NCBI GenBank assembly: GCA_903917305.1
Contig: CAIXAA010000217.1
Span: forward strand, 1-7,347
Source: an uncultured Myxococcales bacterium
GTDB lineage: Bacteria; Myxococcota_A; UBA9042
Direction of reading: 5' to 3'
DNA length: 7,347 nucleotides
Part shown: positions 1-6,729 of the stretch, in pieces
Numbering within the stretch: the stretch's first letter is position 1
Layout of the letters: each line of letters begins with the position of its first letter
Notes under the pieces: model-generated
The model's input: only the letters and a program-made list of their open reading frames with translations
Database searches by the model: none
Told to the model about the DNA's origin: nothing
Translations under genes and position numbers: made by a program

Positions 1-1512
1 AACGGCAGAAAAGACCTTGCCATCCGCGGCTGTACGGGTTGTCACGTCATCCCAGGCATTTCGCCGCCGGACCACGCGCCCGAACTCGACGGTCTGCGCG
101 ACAAGGTCAAGCCGGACTGGGTGCGCGCCTGGCTTGCCAACCCCGCCAAGATCGACGCGCGCCACAAGATGCCGACGTTCCGGCTGGCGCCCGCGGAGAT
201 CGAGGCGCTGGTGGCGTATCTCTGGACGCTGCCTGGCGTTCCGCTCGCAGCGGCGCCGACCGATGTGCAGGGCGACGCGGACCGCGGTCGCACGACGCTG
301 GCGACGGTGCGCTGCGCGACGTGCCACCGTTTCGAAGGGCGCGGCGGCGACTTTGCTACGGATCTCGGGCTGGCGGGTGCCAAGCTCGACGCGACGTGGC
401 TGTTCAACTACCTGACCGACACCCATCGCCTGCGGCCGCACACGCGCATGCCCGGCTTCCGGCTGTCTGCGCAGGATGCCCTGGATATCTCTGCGTATGC
501 CGCCGAGCAGTGGCTGCCGGACAGCGGCGTGCCGCCCTGGCAGGGCAAGGATGCGCCGGTCGACGCGAGCCTTGTCGGCAAGGGCCAGAAACTGTTCACG
601 GATCTTGGCTGCGGCGGCTGCCACCTCGTCGCCGGCAAGCGCGCGCCGCCCGTCGCGCCGGCGCTCGACCGCATGGGCGATCGCAAGGCCGCGGATCTGC
701 CGGCCAAACAGAACGGCTGGCGCCTGGTCGACTTGCCGAACTGGGTCGCGCAGAAGGTGCTGCAGCCGCAAGTGTTTGACATCAAAGGCGCACAACCGGC
801 GCGCATGCCGACCTTTCCGGGCGTTTCGCTTGTGGAGGCCCAGGATCTCGGCGTCGCGGTGGCCTCCCTGCACGCGACCCCGCCGCCCGAGCCTTGGATC
901 CGCCGCCACGACCCGGCGCCGCTGCACCTGCCGCCGGGGGAGACTGGGCAATTGATCAGTCGTTTCAGGTGCCTGTCCTGTCATCGGCTGGGCGGGCAGG
1001 GTGGCGATGTTGCGCGCGTGGCGCTGGACGGTGCCGGTGCCCGCGTGCAGCGCCCGTGGCTCGACCGCTTCCTGCAAAATCCCGTGACGGTGCGCATGGA
1101 TCAGGCCGAGCGGATGCCGCTGCTGGGCATGTCGGCCGCGGAGGCGCAGCTGCTCGCGAACTGGATCGAGACCAGCCTCGGGGACGATGCGGTGGGGCCC
1201 GCCTCGCCGCCTGTCGCGGGCGATGTCGAGCGCGGCAAGATGCTGTACGCAAAGCATGATTGCGCAAGCTGCCACGTCGGCGCCGGTGCCGGCACGATGA
1301 AGGGACCGACGCTCGACGGCGCGCGCAACCGGCTGCGGCCAGGCTATGTCGAGGCGCTGCTGCGGCGCAAGCCGGACGTGGTGCCCGGCCGCCGCCATCC
1401 GCCGACCGCACAACTGTCCGCAGACGAAGCGCGCGCCGTGGCGGCCTTCGTCCTGTCGCTGCCGGCACCTTGGCCGTGGACCGCGTCGCCGCCGCCCTCT
1501 GCGCAGCCCTGA
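1..1512 (+). CDS. Multihaem c-type cytochrome, at least five haem domains, 5' end missing
   Basis: This is a periplasmic electron-transfer protein, cut by the window edge so that 503 C-terminal codons are visible and the start and signal peptide are outside. Five CxxCH haem-attachment motifs are read directly: CTGCH (nt 31-45), CATCH (313-327), CGGCH (610-624), CLSCH (970-984) and CASCH (1261-1275). Each opens a class I-like domain of about 95-120 residues. In the first four domains a downstream Met-Pro (Met codons at 169, 448, 805 and 1114) is the expected sixth iron ligand; the fifth has Arg-His-Pro there (His codon 1396). Domains 1 and 3 share GCxGCH and an APxLD stretch, while domains 2 and 4 share RCxxCHRxxGxGGD and RMP, suggesting a duplicated two-haem unit. 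The tail after nt 1467 is Pro/Ala-rich and ends at TGA 1510. The redox partner cannot be told. The upstream part could carry more haems or a fused domain. The multihaem call is firm; the pathway is unknown. Confidence 0.95.
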   Translation, partial: NGRKDLAIRGCTGCHVIPGISPPDHAPELDGLRDKVKPDWVRAWLANPAKIDARHKMPTFRLAPAEIEALVAYLWTLPGVPLAAAPTDVQGDADRGRTTLATVRCATCHRFEGRGGDFATDLGLAGAKLDATWLFNYLTDTHRLRPHTRMPGFRLSAQDALDISAYAAEQWLPDSGVPPWQGKDAPVDASLVGKGQKLFTDLGCGGCHLVAGKRAPPVAPALDRMGDRKAADLPAKQNGWRLVDLPNWVAQKVLQPQVFDIKGAQPARMPTFPGVSLVEAQDLGVAVASLHATPPPEPWIRRHDPAPLHLPPGETGQLISRFRCLSCHRLGGQGGDVARVALDGAGARVQRPWLDRFLQNPVTVRMDQAERMPLLGMSAAEAQLLANWIETSLGDDAVGPASPPVAGDVERGKMLYAKHDCASCHVGAGAGTMKGPTLDGARNRLRPGYVEALLRRKPDVVPGRRHPPTAQLSADEARAVAAFVLSLPAPWPWTASPPPSAQP

Positions 1513-1602
1513 TCGCCGCTTGCAGGCCGCCCGCGCGCGCCGTAGCCTCAAGGCCTGGTGCGCCGAAAACGGGCGCCGCTCCGGGGGCTTCGCGTCGCGC
1601 CC

Positions 1603-2805
1603 ATGACCAACCACCCGCTTGCACAAGGAGAACAGCGGCCTTCCGCGGCGCTGCATGTGCTGGGGCGCGCGCTCCTGGTGCTGGTCATCGACGCCGCGGC
1701 GCTGGCGCTGGCGTACTGCCTCACGAATCTCGCGCTCAAGATCGTCCTCGCGGCGCAGACCAGCGAGTGGCACGTGCTCGCCCTGGTCGCGCTGTTCAAT
1801 CCGAAGTTCCTGGCGATCCTGGTGCTGCTGCCCCTGCTGGCGGGCGCTGGCCGGCTGTTGCGGCGGCTGGACGGCGGCACGGGCGGGCTGCAGCGCGCGG
1901 CGGCGCTGTCGCTGGTGCTGGTGCTGCCGGCGGGCGCGCTGTTCCTGTGGCATGAGGCGGGCTTTTCGCGCACGCCCAACCGCCTGGGCTTCTACACCTG
2001 CCGCGATCCCCACGTCGATGCGCGAGGACGCGAGTGGAATCCGAATGTTCCGGAGATGCACATCGTCACCAACGCGCTGGGCTACCGCGACGAGGAATGG
2101 CCGACGCAGCCTTCCGTGCGGCGGGCGCTGCTGGTCGGCGACTCTTTCGTGTGGGGTGTCGGCATCGTCGAGAAGGCGGGGACGCTGGACGCGCGCATCG
2201 AGGCGGAGCTGAACGGCGGGCGCCCGACGCCGCGCTGGCAGGTCGTCAATCTTGGGGAAAAACCTGCAGGTCTGCCCTATTACATGGCCGCGCTGCAGGC
2301 GGCCTCCGAGGAACTGCAGCCCGAAGTGCTGGTGCTCGGCTTCCTGCGCCACGCGGATGACCTGCTGCTCGATGAGCCGACGCTGCTGCGCCACCGCTCC
2401 CCGCGTTTTGCCGGCCTGCTGCTGGCGACCGGAGTGTTGCAAGATTTTATGGAGTTCAACGCCATCGCGGTGTGGAACTCCTGGTACCGGGAGCTGGTCC
2501 AGGAGCGCGAACGGCCGGAACTCCAGGCGCGATTCGCCGCCTTCCTCCGCACGCTCGAGGCGCGCGGGACGCCGCTCATCGTCGTGGAGTACGATGGCCG
2601 CGATCCGCTCTTCGATCCGTTCCGAAAGCACCCGCTGATCACGTGGATCGGTTGGTCGGATGTCGCACGGCAGGGCAAGCCGTGGCAGGATCTGCCCGGC
2701 TACGCTGTGCCGGGGGACGGGCATCCGACGGAGCTGACGAACCGCGCGTTTGCCGCGGTGGTTGCCAAGCGCATCCGCGCCGTGACCGTGGCAGAGAAAC
2801 CTTAG
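1603..2805 (+). CDS. Membrane-anchored SGNH/GDSL-type hydrolase or acyltransferase-like protein
   Basis: The 400-residue protein has three hydrophobic segments near residues 23-45, 58-83 and 99-117, then a soluble SGNH domain. Arg residues before the first segment suggest the N-terminus is inside, which with three spans places the C-terminal domain in the periplasm (inference). The domain begins with an NALGYRDEEW stretch typical of this family. Next comes block I, GDSFVWGVG, with nucleophile Ser181, and block II NLG at 216-218. The block V motif DGHP has Asp372 and His374, completing the Ser-Asp-His set. Block III reads LGFLRHADD near 245-253, where ND is usual, so the oxyanion-hole Asn seems absent. 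Such proteins deacylate or transfer acyl groups on glycans and lipids; the substrate here is unknown. The ATG at 1603 lacks a good ribosome site; GTG 1558 is an in-frame alternative, and an AAGGAG at 1625-1630 has no start at proper spacing. The 90-base gap before it shows no terminator. It lies 13 bases before the SDR gene, so it is probably cotranscribed. Confidence 0.85.
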   Translation: MTNHPLAQGEQRPSAALHVLGRALLVLVIDAAALALAYCLTNLALKIVLAAQTSEWHVLALVALFNPKFLAILVLLPLLAGAGRLLRRLDGGTGGLQRAAALSLVLVLPAGALFLWHEAGFSRTPNRLGFYTCRDPHVDARGREWNPNVPEMHIVTNALGYRDEEWPTQPSVRRALLVGDSFVWGVGIVEKAGTLDARIEAELNGGRPTPRWQVVNLGEKPAGLPYYMAALQAASEELQPEVLVLGFLRHADDLLLDEPTLLRHRSPRFAGLLLATGVLQDFMEFNAIAVWNSWYRELVQERERPELQARFAAFLRTLEARGTPLIVVEYDGRDPLFDPFRKHPLITWIGWSDVARQGKPWQDLPGYAVPGDGHPTELTNRAFAAVVAKRIRAVTVAEKP

Positions 2806-2806
2806 C

Positions 2807-2811
2807 AGGGA
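2807..2811 (+). promoter_or_regulatory. Ribosome binding site deciding the SDR start
   Basis: AGGGA sits in the 13-base gap between the SGNH and SDR genes, seven bases before ATG 2819. The spacing favours ATG 2819 over the TTG at 2816. Confidence 0.6.
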
Positions 2812-2818
2812 CAGGTTG

Positions 2819-3682
2819 ATGCACGACAAGACAGTCTTCATCACGGGCGGAACGACCGGCGTCGGCAAGGGCGCGGCAGAGCGGCTGCTCATCCTCGGCG
2901 CCCGCGTCGTCCTGCTCGCGCGCAACGTCCCCAAAGCCGAAGCCGTCTGCGCGGAGTGGATGGCGCGCTACCCCGGCTCGCGCGTCGCGGTTATTCCTTG
3001 TGATCTTGCGTCCTTGGAGAGCGTGACCGAAACCGTGCGCCGCATCCAGGAGAAGTTCATCCGCGTCGATGTCCTGATCAACGCCGCGGGCCGCCGCATC
3101 CGCGAAAAAGCCTTGAGTGTCGACGGTATCGACCTCAGCTTCGCGACGCACCACCTGGGCCACTTTGCGCTGACGACGGCGCTGCTCGACTTCATGCCGC
3201 CGGGGGCGCGCATCGTGAACGTCAGCTCCGAGACGCACAAGTTCGCGTGGTCCTTCGAGGATCCACTGTTCGAGATCCGGCGCTACACGCCCTGGCGCGC
3301 GCTGCTGACCGCCCGGCTGTGCGCGCTGCTGTTCACCGCGAGCCTTGCCGAGACGCTGCGCGACCGCAACATCCGCGCTTTTGCCTTGCACGGTGGGCTG
3401 GTGCGCAGCGACATCGCCCACGACGGCTTGGATCAGACCAAAGGGACGTTCCGGCTGCTGCGGCTGTTCGGCATCGATCCGACCGTCGGCGCGACGACGG
3501 CGGTGTTCCTGGCGTCCTCGCCGGAGGTGGAGGGCCAGAGCGGCCGGTATTTCAAGGCGCGGCGGGCGGTTGCAGCTTCGGAGCTGGCGCGCGACAAGAC
3601 CGTCGCCCAGAAGCTGTGGACGCGGAGCATGCAGCTGCTGGACAAGTTCAAGCGGCCGCCGCGGGAGCTGCCAGCCGGATGA
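2819..3682 (+). CDS. Short-chain dehydrogenase/reductase-like protein (retinol dehydrogenase type) with altered catalytic site
   Basis: The 287-residue protein has a clear Rossmann fold. The nucleotide-binding TGGTTGVG lies at residues 9-16, and NAAG at 88-91. A VNVSS strand with Ser136/Ser137 ends near the active site. The overall pattern resembles retinol dehydrogenase/WW-oxidoreductase-like SDRs. In those proteins the motif reads AYxxSKLANxLFT; here the gapless equivalent is ALLTARLCALLFT (residues 161-173). The catalytic Tyr therefore becomes Leu162 and the Lys becomes Arg166. The family's HPG turn is HGG at 191-193. NAD(P) binding is likely, but classical oxidoreduction is doubtful; it could be a divergent enzyme, a scaffold or a binding partner. 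ATG 2819 is chosen over TTG 2816 because AGGGA at 2807-2811 lies 7 bases upstream of it. Its last codon overlaps the next gene by 4 bases (ATGA), so translation of the two is probably coupled. The family is firm; the altered site rests on my alignment by eye. Confidence 0.9.
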   Translation: MHDKTVFITGGTTGVGKGAAERLLILGARVVLLARNVPKAEAVCAEWMARYPGSRVAVIPCDLASLESVTETVRRIQEKFIRVDVLINAAGRRIREKALSVDGIDLSFATHHLGHFALTTALLDFMPPGARIVNVSSETHKFAWSFEDPLFEIRRYTPWRALLTARLCALLFTASLAETLRDRNIRAFALHGGLVRSDIAHDGLDQTKGTFRLLRLFGIDPTVGATTAVFLASSPEVEGQSGRYFKARRAVAASELARDKTVAQKLWTRSMQLLDKFKRPPRELPAG

Positions 3683-5541
3683 CCAAGCTGCTGCTGCTGG
3701 AGTCGTTGCACGCGGATCCGCTTTTGTGGAGCAAGACCGACGACTTTCCCTTCCTGCAAGGCCTGGCCAACGACGTCGGCGTGCCGGTGCTGTGGTTGGC
3801 GCTGGCGGCGCAGGCGGCGGAGCAGCCAGCCGAGGCGCTGCGGGCGGAGTTGACGCAGGCGCTGCGGACGTTCGCGCCGACGGTGATCCTCGCGAACGAG
3901 GCGCCCGGCGCGGCGCTGCACGCGCTGCTGGCGGAGGCCGCGCCGCAAGCCCACGTTCTGTCGATGCCAGACGAAGGCGCGGGTCCAGGTGCGTCGCTGT
4001 CGCGCGCTGCGGTGCTGTCCTTCTTCGAGCAACCTTTGCCCTTTGCAGCCGGCACCTTCCTGGGCGCCGCGCGGCCGGACTACAGCTGCCGCATGCTGCA
4101 GGCGGACGACGTGGCGGCGCGCGGCCTTGCGTCCATCGTGGTCGAGAACGCCTGCCCATACGCCAAACCCATTGCAGGCAATCCGTTTTTTGAAGGCGTC
4201 GACCTGAGCGGGGCGCTGCGCACCACCGGCTGTTCGTTCTGCCAAGGCATGGACGCGCCGACGCAGCATGTCGGGCGAGTGGAAGCCTTGGATCTCGCGC
4301 TGTTGCAGATCCAGCGCCACGCGCAGACCGCGCCGCCGGAGCGCCGCACGGGCCGCTTTCACCTGATGGGGCGCGACCTGTTCGCCCTGAGCGCGGACCT
4401 GCTGCGCCGCGTCCTGGCCGAGGATCTGTCGCCGAGCGCATTCTATTTCAGCTGTCGTGTCGACGAGTTCCTGGCGCGCGCCGCGAGCATCGAGGCCCTC
4501 TTGCCGGACCTCGCGGCGCGCGGCCATTCGCTGCACATCTGGCAGATGGGCTTGGAGAACTTCTCGACGACCGAGAACGAGCGCTTCAACAAGGGCATCC
4601 GGGGCGCGCAAATCATCAAGGCGTTCGACCTGTTGCGACGCTTCGAGCAGGCCTGGCCGCGCACCTTCGTGTTCACGGAGCACGGCAACTTCGCGCTGAT
4701 CCTGTTCACGCCGTGGACGACGCTGACGGATCTGCAAGAAAACATTGCCGGTTTGCGTCGCATCGGCTGCCCGCCGGACAGCCTGATGATCACCAACCGC
4801 CTGCAGTTGCTGCCGCGCGCGCCGATCACGCTGCTGGCGGAGCGCGACGGGCTCGTGGGCAACGCCTTCTCCGACCTGACGTTTCTGCCGTTTCCCTGCG
4901 TGCGGACCGGCGACGGTGCGTCGAGCGAGCTGCCGTGGCGCTTCCTGCACGGCGCCGTCGACGCCGTGTACCGCCTGCTGATTCGCACGCGCCCGTCGGA
5001 TCTCGTGCCGCCGGGCGATGCGCTGCTGGCGCAGGTTCGCCACGCACTGCAGGGGCTGCCGCCGCAGCGTGCAACCCGACTTTCGCTGCTGGATTCGCTG
5101 GTGGAGGCCGCCGGCACGCTGCCCGAGCCGGTGACGCCCGAGACGCTGCTGGCGGCGCTGCAGCGGCACCTGGAGGCGGACCCGGCGCTGCAAGCCTGGC
5201 GTCAGGCGGCGGCCCTGGTGCGGCGCGCGGCGCAGCTGGTGCAGAAGACGATGACGCTGGATCCGCCGCCATTCTCCGGCTTTTCGGCGCAAAACGTGAA
5301 GTTGTTGGTGAACCAGGCAGGCGCGCCGGAGGCGGCCGTGGATCTGGTGCGCGGTGGCGAACGGCTGGCGCTGTGGCTGGTGGCAGCGCAGGCGGCGCAG
5401 CCGACGCTGGCGCGGATTGGCGCGCTCGGCATCGGGCACCGCTCCGAGACGCCGTGCGACACGCCTGCAAAACGGCAGGCGCTGGAGGCCTTTCTGCAGT
5501 TCCTGCGCCAACATGCCCAGCGAATCGGCGCGACGCCGTAG
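3679..5541 (+). CDS. Radical-SAM-like protein with probable cobalamin-type N-terminal domain and non-canonical cysteines
   Basis: The 620-residue protein resembles cobalamin-dependent radical SAM proteins. Residues 1 to about 155 alternate strands and helices like a B12-binding domain, but I see no DxHxxG motif. The core then shows ACPY (Cys159), an NPF stretch and GCSFC (Cys185, Cys188). It continues with barrel-like elements: FSCRVDEF (257-264), GLENFS, RFNKG (Asn304-Gly306) and LFTPWTTL (342-349). The last two are typical of radical SAM proteins of this type. The usual CxxxCxxC is missing; C-x25-C-x2-C is the best candidate for a 4Fe-4S site. Residues from about 440 to 620 are helical-looking and match nothing I know. 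The start ATG lies in the ATGA overlap with the SDR gene, with GGAG at 3664-3667 eleven bases upstream. The longer in-frame reading from 3247 is rejected because it runs through the SDR gene. A reaction such as methylation or ring rearrangement is possible but unproven. Family assignment is moderate. Confidence 0.75.
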   Translation: MTKLLLLESLHADPLLWSKTDDFPFLQGLANDVGVPVLWLALAAQAAEQPAEALRAELTQALRTFAPTVILANEAPGAALHALLAEAAPQAHVLSMPDEGAGPGASLSRAAVLSFFEQPLPFAAGTFLGAARPDYSCRMLQADDVAARGLASIVVENACPYAKPIAGNPFFEGVDLSGALRTTGCSFCQGMDAPTQHVGRVEALDLALLQIQRHAQTAPPERRTGRFHLMGRDLFALSADLLRRVLAEDLSPSAFYFSCRVDEFLARAASIEALLPDLAARGHSLHIWQMGLENFSTTENERFNKGIRGAQIIKAFDLLRRFEQAWPRTFVFTEHGNFALILFTPWTTLTDLQENIAGLRRIGCPPDSLMITNRLQLLPRAPITLLAERDGLVGNAFSDLTFLPFPCVRTGDGASSELPWRFLHGAVDAVYRLLIRTRPSDLVPPGDALLAQVRHALQGLPPQRATRLSLLDSLVEAAGTLPEPVTPETLLAALQRHLEADPALQAWRQAAALVRRAAQLVQKTMTLDPPPFSGFSAQNVKLLVNQAGAPEAAVDLVRGGERLALWLVAAQAAQPTLARIGALGIGHRSETPCDTPAKRQALEAFLQFLRQHAQRIGATP

Positions 5542-5549
5542 CCGCTACG
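5526..5549. repeat. Two overlapping short hairpins spanning the convergent stop codons
   Basis: CGGCG (5526-5530) pairs with CGCCG (5534-5538) across a 3-base loop. CGTAG (5537-5541) pairs with CTACG (5545-5549) across CCG. The second palindrome contains the TAG stop of the radical-SAM-like gene in one arm and the minus-strand TAG stop of the patatin gene in the other. The two stems share bases 5537-5538 and cannot both form fully. Neither is followed by a T-run on either strand, so this is not a canonical intrinsic terminator. The stems are only 5 bp long and could be chance in GC-rich DNA. Confidence 0.4.
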
Positions 5550-6714
5550 CCCGGAACAGCCCGCGGATCGCCGGCGCGATGGCGAGGGCATCGGCGCGCC
5601 CCAACTCCAGCAGTCGGCCCGTGTAGGCTGGCTCGAACGCGAGATAGCTCAACAAATCCCAGCCTTTTTCCTTGGACGTGCCGAGGCCGCGCAGCAGGTA
5701 GCGCAGCGCCCCCGGAAAGCGGTCGAACTCGTCGGCGGCCAGCCGGCCGAGATCCTGCGAGGGCTGGATGACCACGAGCGGCACGTGGCGCAACCCGAGC
5801 GGATAGCCTTGGATCCCGAGTTCACTGGCAAATGTCGCAAACAGGGCCAGCATGTCGTTGTCGCGCGTCATGCGCTCGGCATCGAGCTCCAAGGCGTCGA
5901 GCAGGATGCCGTTGAGCACCGTACCGGCGATGTCCGCAAGCGTCACATGCGGCATCTTGGCGGTTTCGTGCAAGGTGCGGTTGTTCGCGCCCGTCGAGGC
6001 GTGGCGGATGCCGATGGCGAGGATGCGCTCCGCACCCAAGTGGAGGGCGGGCGACAGCGGCGTGTCCTGCCGGAGTCCGGCGTCGCCGTAGTACGATTCG
6101 CCGATGCGCACCGGAGGAAACACCAAGGGAATCGCGGAAGAGGCGAGGATGTGGTCGATCTCCAACTTGGTGCGCACGCCGAGGCGCTGATTGCGCTCCC
6201 ACGGTTTGATGTCTTCGGCGCCTTCGAAGAAGTGGATGGACGCGCCGGTGGCGTAGGACGTGGCGGACAGGCTGATGCCGTGCAGGGCGCCGCTGGCGAT
6301 GCGGGCGCGCATCTTGTCCAGGTCGATGTACTTCGCCAGCAAGGTCCGCAGCGGCGACGCGTCGAGCAGGTGGGTCGCGTTGCTGGCGCCGATCAGGCCG
6401 CCAAGGCCCAGGTCGATCATCCAGCGCGCGCTGAGGCGGGCGAGGGCGCCGGTGTCCGTGCGAAAGACCTGGTCGACGTGCAGGTCGCGCCACATGGCGT
6501 AAAGGCCTGCAGCTGCATCAAGAAGGACGGGCTGGCTGGCCAGGAAGGAGGCGTTCACGGCGCCGGCCGAGACACCGGAGTACACGTCGAACTGGCCGTC
6601 GATGCCTGCAGCGTCCAGGATCTCGGCAATGCCTTGCAGCACGCCGGCCTGGTACGCGCCGCGCGCGCCGCCACCGGTCAGGACCAGGCCAATCCGCGGT
6701 GGTCGGTCGTCCAT
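5545..6714 (-). CDS. Patatin-like phospholipase
   Basis: The 389-residue protein is a serine lipid acyl hydrolase of the patatin family, using a Ser-Asp dyad to cleave ester bonds of phospholipids or other lipids. The oxyanion-hole loop GGGARG is at residues 14-19, the nucleophile elbow GVSAG at 47-51 with Ser49, and the catalytic Asp211 sits in GDAG, a mild variant of the common DGG. The stretch ASSAIPLVFPPV before it is family-typical. The C-terminal part, including LLSYLAFEP near the end, matches longer bacterial patatins, so the gene appears full length. No signal peptide or membrane segment is visible, suggesting a cytoplasmic or peripheral membrane protein unless secreted by another route. 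ATG 6714 is supported by GGAGGAGG at 6719-6726. It is convergent with the operon, with 3 bases between stops, and is probably transcribed alone from the palindrome-rich region upstream. The substrate is unknown. Confidence 0.95.
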   Translation of the reverse strand: MDDRPPRIGLVLTGGGARGAYQAGVLQGIAEILDAAGIDGQFDVYSGVSAGAVNASFLASQPVLLDAAAGLYAMWRDLHVDQVFRTDTGALARLSARWMIDLGLGGLIGASNATHLLDASPLRTLLAKYIDLDKMRARIASGALHGISLSATSYATGASIHFFEGAEDIKPWERNQRLGVRTKLEIDHILASSAIPLVFPPVRIGESYYGDAGLRQDTPLSPALHLGAERILAIGIRHASTGANNRTLHETAKMPHVTLADIAGTVLNGILLDALELDAERMTRDNDMLALFATFASELGIQGYPLGLRHVPLVVIQPSQDLGRLAADEFDRFPGALRYLLRGLGTSKEKGWDLLSYLAFEPAYTGRLLELGRADALAIAPAIRGLFRA

Positions 6715-6718
6715 GCCG

Positions 6719-6726
6719 CCTCCTCC
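6719..6726 (-). promoter_or_regulatory. Strong ribosome binding site of the patatin gene
   Basis: On the minus strand this reads GGAGGAGG, a near-perfect match to the anti-Shine-Dalgarno sequence, ending four bases before ATG 6714. The GGAGG core leaves about seven bases to the start. It fixes the start of the patatin gene and is much stronger than the sites of the plus-strand genes, suggesting efficient translation. Confidence 0.85.
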
Positions 6727-6729
6727 AGA

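Noticed and set aside
39..779. Plus-strand frames overlapping the cytochrome in other phases.
   Set aside because: The five CxxCH motifs all lie in one uninterrupted frame from nt 1 to 1512, and the other readings are Arg-rich shadows.
1476..1955. A frame opening at GTG 1476 whose first residues look like a lipoprotein signal with lipobox IAAC.
   Set aside because: The frame has no stop near the end of the cytochrome and continues to 1955 as an Ala/Gly/Arg-rich out-of-frame reading of the SGNH gene. No ribosome site was seen.
2639..4441. A 600-codon open frame on the minus strand.
   Set aside because: Its composition is Arg/Ala/Pro-rich and low in information, and it lies opposite three supported plus-strand genes.
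3433..5514. A 693-codon open frame on the minus strand.
   Set aside because: It is Arg/Gln/Leu-rich with no motifs and lies opposite the radical-SAM-like gene, which has clear family motifs. Long antisense frames are common in high-GC DNA.
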